A stretch of DNA of 64,000 nt from Siphonodentalium dalli (taxonomy: Eukaryota > Mollusca > Scaphopoda > Gadilida > Siphonodentaliidae). Both the position numbers and the translations under genes were made by a program. The stretch spans positions 7,525,784-7,589,783 of the forward strand of contig CP136066.1 in the NCBI GenBank assembly GCA_032622095.1. Reading direction: 5' to 3'. Below, one piece after another: positions 18,901-29,569 of the stretch; the stretch's first letter is position 1, and every line of letters starts with the position of its first letter. Below the pieces are notes generated by a model. That model was not told where the DNA came from. It ran no database searches and was given only the letters and a program-made list of their open reading frames with translations.

Positions 18901-21027
18901 GATGATGTATTGTCCGTATGGTTATCAGCCGTGAGAAGAAATAGTTGCCCAAAGAGAAAGTCCCTTCCCCCTTCTAAGCTTCATTCAGCATTTTTAAGAC
19001 ATTTTTCTAAGCTTAGGTTGCAGCGAGGAGTTCTTTATAGAGAGTCCACTTTTAATGGTAAAACCACCACTCAGCTTGTTTTACCATATTCACAGATTAC
19101 TTTTGTTCTTAAATCATTACATAATGATATAGGACATCCAGGTCGTGACAGAACAGTTTCACTTGTGAAAGAAAGGTTTTATTTTCCAGGTATCGACAGT
19201 GCTGTCGATGATTGGATAAAACATTGTCATAGATGTATTCGAGTTAAAACTAATCCGAATTTCAGAGCCCCTTTAGTATCCATCACTACTTCTCAACCTC
19301 TTGAACTTGTTTGTATTGATTTTCTTACTCTTGATTGTTCTAAAGGTGGTTACCAATATGTTCTTGTTATGACAGATCATTTTACTAAATATGCACAGGC
19401 TTATCCTACAAGGAACATGACTGCAAAAACTACTGCTGATGTATTGTTTAACAATTTCTTTATTCATTATGGTTATCCTCAACGTATTCATAGTGATCAA
19501 GGTGCTAATTTTGAATCTCAACTTATTTCTGAACTTTGTCAGCTTTGCAGCATCAAGAAGTCCAGAACTACTCCTTATCATCCGATGGGGAATGGTGTTA
19601 CAGAGCGATTTAATCGCACACTTATTAGTATGTTAGGTACTCTTAATCCTGACCAGAAACATGACTGGAAATCACATATAGGTCCTCTTGTTCATGCTTA
19701 CAATTGTACTAGGCATGAAACTACTGGTTTTGCTCCTTTTCAGTTGATGTTCGGAAGAGAACCACGGTTACCTCTTGATGTTTTATTCGGTCTGAATAAA
19801 CCTGATTCTGATCAAACTTCTTATTGTGATTATGTTTCAGACCTTAGACAGAGACTTTCTGATTCTTACAGATTAGCATCCAAATCTATGTCTGGTGCTC
19901 AGAGTAGTAATGCCAAATATTATAATCGAAAGCTTCGTGGTGCAACTATACATGTAGGTGATAGAGTCTTAGTAAAGACATTAGCTTTCGAAGGCAGACA
20001 TAAATTGGCAGATAAATATGATTCTGAAGTTTATACTGTTAAATCTCAACCTAATTCTGACATTCCTGTTTTTAATTTAGAAGATGACAGTGGAAAGCAA
20101 AGAACTTTACATAGGAACCACTTGTTGCCTATTGGTTCTTTACCCCTTGACTTTCCAGATGACGACACAGCCCTTAAATCTCCTCTTGAACAGAGAGATG
20201 CTGATGCCCCAATTGTAGATCCTCTTATCCCACCTGTACGGCCACCAGAGCCTAAGGTGCGGAAACGTCGTATTTCAGGTACTGGTAGTGTTACTTCACG
20301 TGATGAAGTTCGTGATAACCATATTAATGGTTCAGACCATATAGATGGTTCAGATGAAGAATCGGTGATATTGTTTGTTCCACAGGGCGTTGCAGGTATA
20401 AAATCTGCTCCTAATGCAGTGGACAGTTCAGCTCCATCTCGTCGGGGTGACGACTTTCCTGCGAGATTGGAAGCTGGTGGTATTTCTTCTTCCTGTGGTG
20501 ACGACCGCACTCAAATAGATGAGTTCAGGGAAGTTAGAACTGATGTCGGTGATGACAGTAATGTTGATATTTCAGCTACACAGGATTCGACAGGTCAACT
20601 TGAACTTCGTTCCACAGGTGATAGCAATGATGAGGCTGATGAGAATGATGATGAAGTTGTTGATATTGTCCGTGTACCTTTAGCACCTATTGCAGAAGAT
20701 ACTGTTGTTGTTGATGGTAATGTTGATGGTGCGAAAGCGAATGTTTCAGGTGATGATGGTGCCTCGAGTAGTAGTCAGAGTGGAGATAGAGAAAGTATTT
20801 CTCTTTCAGATTCCATACCAAAACCAGTACCTAGAAAATCTAGCAGAGCAAAGAAACCTCCATCATGGATGGGTGATTATATTTCAAAAAATATTCAACC
20901 CATTTCAGGTGGAAAAGATGAATATAATAAGAATCAGCTTTTGCGTAAGCTTATGGAAAATCAGATCTGCACCAAGGTAGCTCCAGATGTTCTTCAGTCC
21001 ATTCTGAAGACTATCTTGGATGAATAA
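15952..21027 (+). CDS. Gag-Pol polyprotein of Ty3/Gypsy element with minimal Gag
   Basis: One 1691-codon ORF. Residues 1-30 form a short coiled-coil-like helix, and residues 30-115 are Asn/Tyr/Arg-rich and disordered. A single zinc knuckle CX2CX4HX4C has C118, C121, H126 and C131. No capsid domain or major homology region is visible, so Gag is reduced to a nucleocapsid-like part. The aspartic protease has DTG at 192-194. RT has FRILNKRTIPDNY and YVDD at 643-646. RNase H has HTDAS from 804. Integrase has an HHCC zinc finger (H1057, H1062, C1092, C1095) and D1123, D1182, E1218 with 35 residues between the last two. The final ~300 residues are an acidic Ser/Asp-rich extension with a Lys/Arg patch near residue 1640; no chromodomain is evident. 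The start is the first ATG of the frame. Confidence 0.96.
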   Translation: MASQISEEVMLKIQAEILELTVRIEELKRNSENSYDNNYSNDDYYRNDNYNSGYNSYSRRRAQRYRNRNRRRQYTERSDNAHYLQKESHNVSDERNDYSNHTNDRLQGEYVSGRYTGCWKCGDLTHKAFGCRKGGYYRYYDRNKYFRPQDRSRRYINKSQFVNDSSKEHCINGNATESDITVSGYNTKALVDTGSTCSTICEQFYSTFLKHIPLQPLSVILNIECADGKKLPYLGYIQCPITVPSLGQDSGKEFIFLVVPNSSYNMSVPVLLGTNILSELMQLCKDAHGNRFLQNANLSSSWFMAFRCMISREKELAKHNFVLGHVKSAENTHVILHPNTKKVVTGFIDHKIPYQPTCAILQPLPDDERFKFLEIGPYIVKYDFKSTDTVDVHLSNISSRTISIAPNSVICQVQPVSVEQDIETSPGSETSSSFIDKITIDVSSLDDVKDISVALNLIKEFSDVFSQHDLDLGFYSAVKHRIDMYDSTPFKDRPRRLPPSMIDEVRNHLHQLLAAGIIRRSHSPYSSNVVLVRKKGSNDLRMCTDFRILNKRTIPDNYALPRPEDLFDYLAGAKYYSVLDLKSGFHQLEIAEEHKERTAFTVGGLGFYEYNRLAFGLNNSPSSFQRMMEDCLDGLNRKICNIYVDDVIVWSKSVPEMLERLRLVFDRLRECGLKLAPAKCKFFMRRVSYVGHVVSEKGIETDLAKVDKIVNWPVPKNSDQLRSFLGFAGYYRKYCPNFSRIAKPLTDLLPPTNTKKPKNKVKSSFTGKWKWEHEQQSAFDTLKDRLSNPPILGYPDYSRPFEVHTDASLHGLGCVLYQEIDGVKRVIAYGSRGTTAAEKNYPAHKLEFLALKWAVTEKFYDYLYGNYFVVYTDNNPLTYVLTSAKLDATGQRWLSALGSFKFDIVYRPGKFNTDADALSRLDTPPPDIITNDSVQVICNSLQVQQPFVESLCYSTDVLNSIQDDVGHDLDEMNYRDWRRLQERDDVLSVWLSAVRRNSCPKRKSLPPSKLHSAFLRHFSKLRLQRGVLYRESTFNGKTTTQLVLPYSQITFVLKSLHNDIGHPGRDRTVSLVKERFYFPGIDSAVDDWIKHCHRCIRVKTNPNFRAPLVSITTSQPLELVCIDFLTLDCSKGGYQYVLVMTDHFTKYAQAYPTRNMTAKTTADVLFNNFFIHYGYPQRIHSDQGANFESQLISELCQLCSIKKSRTTPYHPMGNGVTERFNRTLISMLGTLNPDQKHDWKSHIGPLVHAYNCTRHETTGFAPFQLMFGREPRLPLDVLFGLNKPDSDQTSYCDYVSDLRQRLSDSYRLASKSMSGAQSSNAKYYNRKLRGATIHVGDRVLVKTLAFEGRHKLADKYDSEVYTVKSQPNSDIPVFNLEDDSGKQRTLHRNHLLPIGSLPLDFPDDDTALKSPLEQRDADAPIVDPLIPPVRPPEPKVRKRRISGTGSVTSRDEVRDNHINGSDHIDGSDEESVILFVPQGVAGIKSAPNAVDSSAPSRRGDDFPARLEAGGISSSCGDDRTQIDEFREVRTDVGDDSNVDISATQDSTGQLELRSTGDSNDEADENDDEVVDIVRVPLAPIAEDTVVVDGNVDGAKANVSGDDGASSSSQSGDRESISLSDSIPKPVPRKSSRAKKPPSWMGDYISKNIQPISGGKDEYNKNQLLRKLMENQICTKVAPDVLQSILKTILDE

Positions 21028-21700
21028 GATTTTCATTTTCAGTTCACTCACTTATATTCAGTGATTCCATATTACTGATATGTCAGTTTCAATGATGTGT
21101 GTATACATTGGACATAGGCGTTGTCCTGTTGTGATAGTTGTTTTTAAAATTGATTCTTTTATAAATTATGTATTGATATTATGTATTGTTAGGTATCACT
21201 TATCATCTTCGTACGATCAGAGATATTTCCACTTATTCCAGCTGACGATCCAGTGTAGAGCTACGACTCATATGAGGTACCAGTTTTCAAGGAATTCTAA
21301 TTTTTTTTGTTATATACTCTGTGAGGTGATAAAGTGTTCCTTTCTATATATGATTATGATTTTAACATATTTGTGTTGATTGTTGTGTATTCATGATTGA
21401 AGTTCTCAGATAGACCAGCCAGTGTGAATCAGTGGTGATTCCATTTCAATGGTGTTGTGTGATATATTCACGTTGTTTACTGTCTACGCCAGATAGTGAA
21501 GATTAAGTTGATTAAGTGAAGTTATATAATGCTGATATTTGATTTCAGTTCTGAAGATAGGTCGGTGTCAAGGTTATCTCTGTGTATGAGAATGTTATAG
21601 ATGATAATTTTCCATTATCAGTTGCAGAGTTTGAAAGTCATGTCTATTTGCGACATTTCCTTTCAGTATTGGTTTAAATGACTAGGGAGTCATTTTGTCA
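21028..21700 (+). other. 3' untranslated region of the Gypsy element
   Basis: About 670 bases without a supported gene. The open frame at 21080-21379 has no env-like features beyond general hydrophobicity. Confidence 0.7.
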
Positions 21701-21713
21701 ACAGAGGGGAGAG
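21701..21713 (+). promoter_or_regulatory. Polypurine tract
   Basis: ACAGAGGGGAGAG immediately precedes the 3' LTR, the expected site for plus-strand priming. Confidence 0.9.
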
Positions 21714-22841
21714 TGTGACCGTGCTATTTAATATACCAAATCAGTATATGCCTTTATTACATGCTACACATGTATACTAACTAAGTTATTAAACCTAACT
21801 CACTAATATACATTTTATAGCCGCATTGTAATCATTTCATTCCGCGTACTTGGTTCATTCCATGTCGCGCTATTCCGTTCTGCACATTCCCCGTTTTCTA
21901 GTCTTATCGCTGATCTGTATTTTGCTATTTCCTATTTCTACTTTCGCCCAATATCTCATCCACTCTATTCTCTACCTTTTATTTACCGCCCAATCTGAGA
22001 TCTAACTATCGGACACTGAGGTGTTTTAGCCAATTACAGGTAAGGTTATTTACCGCGCTTTCTCAGTCCGTATTTCGTCACCAAGGTGTAAACATCGCTA
22101 CATCGTATAACACTCTCAGTGTTATCCTAATTTCTTCATGCTCGAAGAATGTTTAATAAGTTTAAGAAGTAATACTATGTTATGACATCTGACCTATGCT
22201 TTCCAAAGGATGGTATGTAATATTTGTTATATGTTGTCACCCGTTATTATAGCTTGTATTTTAATAATATTGTCTTCGGTTTTGAAACTTTAGTGTTGTC
22301 ACATTTGCATAAATATATTTGCCCCATAATGTAGGGAAGTTGGAAATCGCACGCTGCGTTCATAATATCCCTTTTATACCAGCAATATAGGTTTTATTTC
22401 TAACTGTTCGTCACAGTTAGGATTGTGTCAAAATAGTTGTTTATATCGACAATAGGGAAGTTGGTTTATTGACACAATCACATTTCATATATTTATTAAT
22501 ATCCATACTGGATATTTATTCTGCAGCAACTACAACCTATGTATTTGTTCACCAGGGTCCTTTTTCTAATTGGACATCTCTCGATTGATGTTTGATGCTC
22601 GATGTGATGTTGCTGTCAAGCTGTCTATAAAGATGTGTTGTGATGTCATCCATGTTGTGATGCTTGTTGGATGTGTTCCGTTCGGTATTGCTTGATTATT
22701 CAATTAAATGCATGATGAAGACTCTTAAGGTAGGCTTAGTGTTTTCATAGACCCTGCCAGATGTTTAGACTCAGAGCCCATAAATGTTTGTGATATAGCG
22801 ACTGATGGTTCACTAAAGACCCACCCCTGTGCTCTACCACA
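21714..22841 (+). repeat. 3' LTR (1128 bp)
   Basis: Starts TGTGACCGTG, ends CTACCACA, and is near-identical to the 5' LTR. It is followed by TTAA. Confidence 0.96.
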
Positions 22842-23339
22842 TTAAACCAATCAGAAATATGGCATAAACAGTGTGTTATTGTCAAATGTTTTTCCTTTGT
22901 TATGTAAACAACTGCAAAAAGCATTACAGAACCTGGCTTTTGTTTAAATCCGGGTATGGTAAACATAAAGAGCGTTATTTCTACTGTTTTCATGATATGG
23001 AAATAATAAAGAGCGTTTATATCATTTGTGTGCGATTAACCAATATAATGGCGCTGTGTTATGTAAACGTACACCATCGTACGTCTTGTCGACAATATAC
23101 TAGTTACGCGCTGATTATATTTGGCATATGAACAAAACTATATATATTTTAATATTCCTTCTGTTGATGGCGATTTGAACAAATATGAATATTTTTGCAA
23201 CGAACGCCGCCCGTCCCTTTAAAGTATATTGTTATCTTCATTCCATTTTCCTCACTTCTGGTTGGCTGAGGTTGCGTCATATGGCGGGCCGTAAATCACT
23301 TGTTACCCTCTAGGGTAACATTTCGGCAGTTGTTGACCG

Positions 23340-23890
23340 CTCAGCTCACGGGTTGGGAACTGCTCCGTGAGAAAAGATCCTCTCGTGATTTTCGGTCCAG
23401 TTTACTATCGATCCGTGTCCAGTTCACTTGCGAGTTTTTTTACTTGGTCCAAAACAAACGTGCTTTACACCATGTACCAAACTACCCTATCGCAATAACC
23501 ATTAGCGATTAAATTCAAACAAAAATGAGTCTAGTGAAGTTTTAGTTCAAACATATGTGCACACTTATTTTACCAAAATCTGTTGCATAGTTGTTCGGGT
23601 AGTGAACGTATCTTATGAATGGTGAACTGGGACCCATCACTAGTGATCTGGAACATTTCTTAAAATGGATAAATTCTACGATTCCACATTTACTTAACAA
23701 TTTCTAACTAGTATGTCTTGATAGTTGAGGTAGATGGCAATGTATGTATATATATATATGTTGCGCGTAAAACTTGCGTTATTTACCATGGGAAAATACT
23801 GAGTGACCTTGACATGATCGGATAAGAACTGGACCGAAGATAGGAAGAGGTATCAGCCTCGCGGAGCAGTTCCTACCCCCCATGGCTCAA
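23340..23890. repeat. Diverged inverted repeat, probable decayed foldback/MITE
   Basis: GGGAACTGCTCCGTGAG at about 23353 and a TTTTCGGTCCAGTT block at 23390 recur inverted at about 23830-23880 (AACTGGACCGAAGAT and GCGGAGCAGTTCCTA). The 22846-23340 interval holds no gene I can support. Confidence 0.6.
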
Positions 23891-24494
23891 TTGTTACCAG
23901 TAAACATAGAACTACGATGAACCCAACGCACTGAAATTATATCACAGCTAGCTCTCTAATAATTTCCGAAAACACGCATTTTATAAACCCCACTGTTTCG
24001 TAACAACCGCGAACTGTGGTGTTTGCCAATTTGCATAATTGTTGTCTTTAATTTGCAATTAAAGCACGCTATGTATTAATTGTTGTTATCACAGACATAA
24101 ATCCATTGTAAGGTGTAATGTTCCTATTGGATCTTTTTATGTCAATAATGAATACCGTGGACCAATTAGATAAACCTTATTTAGCAGTTGGTATGTACTG
24201 TAGACAATTGAACACACGATGTACATACGTCACAAATACGTTTCTGTACTAAGCTCTAAATATAAAATAGCTATACTCTTTACTGTTTATCAATCGACAA
24301 TTTTCTTCGGTTATACATTCCTCCGACTTCACAGGAATAGCCTTATGTTGCGTAACAGTGTGTAACAGTTGTCAATTTATTTTGGCACCACTACAACGTG
24401 TACGTTTCACATTTAACGTTCTTGAAATTAACACGCCTTTACGTTAATTTAAAACGACACCGAACATTTCGCCGCATGGCTACCCATATAAAAA

Positions 24495-25065
24495 TGTACC
24501 AAGGTATTTACCAAGGTAAATTTTACCATGGTATTTGTACCACGGTCAATTGATCACGTCGGTAAATTTTACCAAGGTGAAAAAATCACAGTAAAACTTT
24601 ACCATGGTGAAAATACCATGGTAAAAGAACCTCGGTAAATTGTTGGAATACTACTGTATTTTTACCACGGTGAATTTAGCATGATAAATTTTACCAAGAT
24701 GTTCTACCAAGGTATTTGACCTTGGTAGAACACCTTAGTAAAATTTACCACGCTATATTCACTGTGGCAAAATACTGAGGTATTTCAACAGTTTACCCAG
24801 GTTCTTTAACCGTGGTATTTTCTGGAGTACCTAGTAATATCTAGTATATCAAGGTATACATGTATTACCAGAGTTTACATGTATATGTGAATCTAGAATG
24901 GTAAAAATCCACCAAGGAAATTTGACGCAGTATCGATTTACCAATGAATAAGTACTAGGGTACCGTACCGGTATGTCAGTTGAAAGTACCATGATAATTA
25001 ATAGGTAAAATGGTAAATAAATATTGGAATCTACCCTGGTAGATACGTACATCGATCATTTAATT
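24495..25065. repeat. Left array of TACCNNGGTA words
   Basis: Degenerate copies of TACCAAGGTA, TACCATGGTA and TACCACGGTG occur irregularly every 10-25 bases. Confidence 0.9.
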
Positions 25066-25686
25066 TAATTGAACCCATATACACACATCTATAATATCTA
25101 GTACTGGTACTAAGCATCTGTGATGTAATATTGCTCGCCAGTTTTGGGGGAATTGATCAATGATGTTAGAACTTTGCCTATAATGATTTCTAGTTGCGAT
25201 GGACCAAAGTTCTAATGGTATTCATTTGGGGTAAACGTATCGAAGTGACAGCGATGTGTTTAAAATAATGAGATGTTTAATTGTATGAAGGTATATAAGA
25301 TGGTAACAATATCACCGTCAATGTCTTTTAGTGTCTCCATGATGGAACTGTGATGTTAGAAATACGTCCACAACTCCACATCCGACCGTGATCGATAGCC
25401 GAGTTCTAATGTTATTGTTCTCCTGGTCAGCCGACCGCGTCACAGTTCACACACATTGCGTGCTGAGTAGAACTCCGTGAGCAGTCCGCTTTGTCCACTC
25501 TAGTCACAACACTGGGTCACGAATTACGGCATACTGACACACTGTAGCTGTTCTGTTTACATTGACGCAGTTGGTCTCTGTTCGTACAGACATGAAAGTT
25601 AACATAAGCCAAGTTCTCCAAAACCGACATTCACCACAATGATATAAATTAGTATAATTGAGAAATTTTTGTTTAATATTCTAATT

Positions 25687-26226
25687 CTAGTTCATGTCGA
25701 TTATTCCCCGCTCATCGTCACTGGCTTGAAGTTGTTCAAGTTCGATTTGGACTGATTCATTTCCATCGTTAGCAAATCCGTAATCTTGAAATATCACATT
25801 ATCACCAATCTCCAAACATACTTCCTCTGAGTCGATATATTCTTCAACTTGAAGCTCATAGTCATATTCAATATCTGACTGCGGAACTGACGGCCGCGGA
25901 ACCATTGAATCCTGTGTTTCTTGTTGATCATTTAGCATGTTTAGTTGAACTTGTTCATTATCATTATGTTCAACTTGTTCCATTTCATTAGGTGTTGCAA
26001 AAAATTAAGTCTGAGTCATTTGACACTGTATTTGAGACACTTTCACTTTGAGAATTGTGGCCGGCAGTTTCACTGTCACTGTGCGTTCACAAGTTGAAGT
26101 TCCACTTGCAGTCGATTCGAAACGATCAGCCTCACACATCCAGCGTCTAGTTGTGCTTTTTGGAATATTCTCACTCAGTGGGTCCTCCAAGTATCGTTTA
26201 TAATGTTTAAGTTTGTCCTTCGACAT
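25687..26226 (-). pseudogene. Broken gene inside the TA-flanked transposon
   Basis: Two minus-strand frames, 26226-26005 (73 aa) and 25983-25687 (98 aa), are in register and separated by a TAA. The first starts MSKDKLKHYKRYLEDP and continues with a basic S-T-T-R-R-W stretch, as at the start of some transposon-encoded proteins. The second is strongly acidic. Between them another frame reads a Ser/Asp-rich stretch that fits the acidic context better, so a pair of frameshifts, or an intron, may be involved. The family is not recognised. The protein would be only a fragment of a transposition protein. The rest of the central region (25066-25686 and 26227-26619) holds nothing I recognise. Confidence 0.5.
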
Positions 26227-26619
26227 AACGAGGAGAATGATTCGTTACTAGCTTCGAAAACAAAATGAAAATTTATACCGCCAAAAACATTGGAACTGAC
26301 GGAAGTGAAGAGTGGAGGTCGTCGATCGATAACTGAGAATTAGCGAAACGGACAATTAAAAACGAACATGTTTAAAGCAGTTCATATTAGTATCATATAA
26401 TGTATACATGACACCCATTAAATAATCAACCAACCAACTAGTTATATAATTCATGAAATATCAGTTTTTTTTATTTTCGTGATTGCGTAATGGCGATTTC
26501 GGACAGTAATTTATGCGCGGTTCGTTTCGTTTATGTTTTGAACTCGTGTACTCTTTTTTCTGGATTAAATTAGAGTAATATTAACAATTATTAATTGGGA
26601 AACTGTAATAGCTAGGCCT

Positions 26620-27540
26620 ACCACGGTAAACAAACAAAGGGAGACATTTTACCTTCACCACACAATACATGGACATTTACCTGTTTACAAACACATTATT
26701 AAAGTAAACACATTATTAAAGTAACTTTTACCATGGTAGACCACAATAAGTGGAAAATTACCATGGTAGAATTCTGGTGAAAACTCAGTAACTAAGATGA
26801 CTTCATGAGACCACATTGACGTTACTTTTATCATGGTAGAACATAGTATAGGTGGTAATTTCACAATGGCATTCTACACTATATATGGGGAAAATACAGT
26901 GGCAGCAGTCTGACCGTGATAACTGGAGTACCTGGAAAGTTTACTATGGTAGTATGCTGTGTTAAATACTCATAATAGAGTATAGGCCTACGGTACCTTG
27001 TTATATGGTATTATACTGTGGAAGCATATATTATAGTCAAATGTAAAATATAGCTATGTAAGTTAATATATATACCGAGGTAATTCCAGAAATATTGAGA
27101 TATACCAAGGTATATTTTGACTTACCGAGGTATACCTATGTAAGTTAATATATATACCGAGGTAAGTCCAGATATACCGAGATATACCAAGGTATATTTG
27201 GACTTACCGAGGTATACCAATGTAAGTTAATATATATACCGAGGTAAGTCCAGATATACCGAGATATACCAAGGTATATTTTGACTTACCGAGGTATATT
27301 TTGACTTACCAAGGTATATTTTGACTTACCAAGGTATATCTTGACTTACCTAGGTATATATTTGTTTACCTCGGTATATCTTGGTAAACTTACCAAGGTA
27401 AATCACATATTACCATGGTATCACCTAGGTATATATTGGTTTACCGAGGTAATACTTGGTTTACCGAGGTAATACTTGGTTTACCGAGGTATATATTGAT
27501 TTACCTTGGTAAAACCTTGGTAATATCTAGGTTTACCATG
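26620..27540. repeat. Right array of TACCNNGGTA words
   Basis: Copies are sparse from 26620 and become dense from 27060, with an approximately 100-base higher-order repeat (TAAGTTAATATATATACCGA at about 27059, 27129 and 27222). TACCGAGGTA dominates here. Confidence 0.9.
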
Positions 27541-27681
27541 GTACATTTTTATATGGGTACTCTATTTCGAAATTGCTTTACTCCTCCTTCCGTGAACCGA
27601 TTCTCACCATGCGACCAGCAAACTAACCGGACAATAGCTCGCAAATGATGAGTGTATCAATTGATCCAAAATGTGAACGTT

Positions 27682-28056
27682 TTATTTTCTAAAAAGCGAG
27701 GATTCCAATATAAAATTAACTATTCGAGCTGGATTCGTGAATATACGCTCGTACTTAGGTATGCCATTGAGGAGATTCGTGTGTACTCCTTTGTCAGATA
27801 ACAAAACAGTTGTCACCCTTGTTTTCCTGAGATACGGTGATTTGTCGCCGCTCTCGACCTGGAATGTCACCATCGGGCCTGGCAGCCCTCGGGTAACATT
27901 CCATGTCTCGAGAGGGCGACAAATCCCCGTGTCTCCCTCAATCGCTGGCGAGAACTGTATATTGTTTTGCGTGTAGTTCAACAACCTTGTTGAACTCATT
28001 ATCTGAATATTTCCCCCAATAAATAGGACTCCTTCTGTAATTGTATTAGTTGCCAT
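27682..28056 (-). CDS. Hypothetical ORF (124 aa) overlapping a hairpin repeat
   Basis: The minus-strand frame starts with ATG at 28056 and ends at TAA. Its composition looks protein-like (MATNTITEGVLFIGGNIQIM at the start), but its middle is made of an inverted repeat (27834-27930). It could therefore be a repeat artefact or an exon that absorbed a MITE. No family is recognised. Confidence 0.3.
   Translation of the reverse strand: MATNTITEGVLFIGGNIQIMSSTRLLNYTQNNIQFSPAIEGDTGICRPLETWNVTRGLPGPMVTFQVESGDKSPYLRKTRVTTVLLSDKGVHTNLLNGIPKYERIFTNPARIVNFILESSLFRK
27834..27930. repeat. Foldback hairpin, ~34-bp arms
   Basis: ATTTGTCGCCGCTCTCGACC (27838) pairs with the inverted copy ending at 27930 (TCTCGAGAGGGCGACAAATC). 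The arms are 27834-27867 and 27896-27930. Confidence 0.85.
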
Positions 28057-28445
28057 CTAAATATGTTGATCAATCACCGAACAGAATATAGTGTAATACA
28101 CAGACGGCATATTTACAAATAGCTCTCTTATATAGTATATAGTTTCCTCTCACATGAACTGCGGGTGATTCGAACCGTGTCTGTAGCATTGCGACCTCTG
28201 TCCTCTGACTTCTCGAAAAGTAAAGATGAATAAACACACAACGTAACATGCAAATGCATTTATTTTATCATCATGCTATGTTGTCATTACACTTAATAAG
28301 TGTATGTATGTAGGGTGTGTAGTTTTTATGTTTTCATCACACATTAGAATATAATAATGTTGGGTGTTTTTGCTGACTTCTCAGTTCTCTTTCGTCTCAC
28401 TTGCAGTAGAATATGTAAGACACAGGACGATTATCGTGTATGTTT

Positions 28446-29155
28446 AAGGATATTGGCTGCGAACACACGTACGACAGTAGCGATGGCATAGTAGGAGTGA
28501 CAATTTATTATGGTGGAGTTTGGTGACAATTGGTTGTCATAATTAATATGCCATAGCAAGCCATGTCGCCCTCTGAAAATTCGCACAATGAGTCTACCAA
28601 GCTCTACCAGTGACGGTCGATTTCTCAAGGATGTATCTACCTGAATGTCTTGTCGGTGTTGATCTATACTCAACACGCAGTGTTATATTTTGCATGCTAA
28701 CACACAAGTCCACTTGATAACTTGATGAATAACCCATCTCAACAACCATGATTGTTCTTACTAATGAAATTAATCTAAGTAGATAAACATGCATGCATTG
28801 AGATCATATAAAAAAACGTACCACACTAATGATATATATGTGAGTCAATGAGGAATTGCCACCAGGCCACGGTCAAGCACAATTATGGACGATATATCGT
28901 GCAATTATATATATCGTCGTGAATACAATTTAGCAAAACGTAATGAGTAGAGATCACCATTGGTGAAAAGCAATGGTTAATTGGTCCAGTCGACTCATGG
29001 TGCGGAAAATCAGCGGGCGACATGGATAGCTATGGCACATAATTATGACGGACCAATTGTCACCAAGCTCCACCATAATAAATTGTCACACCTACTATGC
29101 CATCGCTACTGTGGTACGAGTGTCCGCAGCCATTGTTCCCGAACGTATCATTTAC
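28446..29155. repeat. Long inverted repeat, ~155-bp arms, foldback element
   Basis: The left arm 28446-28600 and right arm 28985-29155 are reverse complements at roughly 85% by eye. The word AGTAGCGATGGCATAGTAGG is at 28474 on the left and inverted near 29090-29110. About 380 bases lie between. No transposase is inside, so this is a nonautonomous foldback/MITE. Confidence 0.85.
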
Positions 29156-29569
29156 AGGCGTCATATAAAATTAGTTATCACATAATTAGCCACTGAATTC
29201 GGCCTCACAAACGTACGTGTATTATCAGCACGTGCGGTGACGTAAGAGCTTAGCGCAATGATATCGATCAGTGTTAATATTATGTTAATTATGAAATTTA
29301 ATTTGTTTTTGGGTTTTTTAGTGTTGACACTGAGATAAACATAGTTGATAAGGGTGGTTGAACAAGTTACCATGAAAGGACATAATTATTTAAAATTGAA
29401 CTATATTTGTTCTTGAAAGTGGTTTTACTTCCACTTTGGTTTTAATAAAGAAATCAATATTAATTTTGTTAAACCACAGCCGTTTGAAGATAATTGTTCT
29501 TTGCTAAAATGTGATTATGTGATAACATGGATAACAAATTCGTCGCAATTCTATTCGAAATTTATTAAA

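Larger units (their letters stand above)
12561..22841 (+). mobile_element. Complete young Ty3/Gypsy LTR retrotransposon
   Basis: Two near-identical LTRs starting TGTGACC and ending CCACA flank a leader, one long Pol ORF and a polypurine tract. TTAA lies immediately outside both ends (12557-12560 and 22842-22845), giving a 4-bp target duplication. The Pol domain order is protease, RT, RNase H, integrase, which defines the Ty3/Gypsy (Metaviridae) class. Total length is 10.28 kb. The intact ORF and near-identical LTRs indicate recent insertion. Confidence 0.97.
24483..27557. mobile_element. DNA transposon with 19-bp TIRs, TA flanks and palindromic decamer arrays
   Basis: CCCATATAAAAATGTACCA at 24483-24501 recurs as its exact reverse complement at 27539-27557, and TA flanks both outer ends. 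Both arms are full of 10-base palindrome-like words TACC(AA/AT/GA)GGTA. The centre holds a broken minus-strand gene. TA duplication fits Tc1/mariner-like or ISL2EU-like elements; no intact transposase is present, so the superfamily is open. Confidence 0.85.

Noticed and set aside
21080-21379. env-like gene after Pol in the Gypsy element
   Set aside because: Only 99 codons, with no signal peptide, cysteine pattern or transmembrane anchor consistent with an envelope protein.
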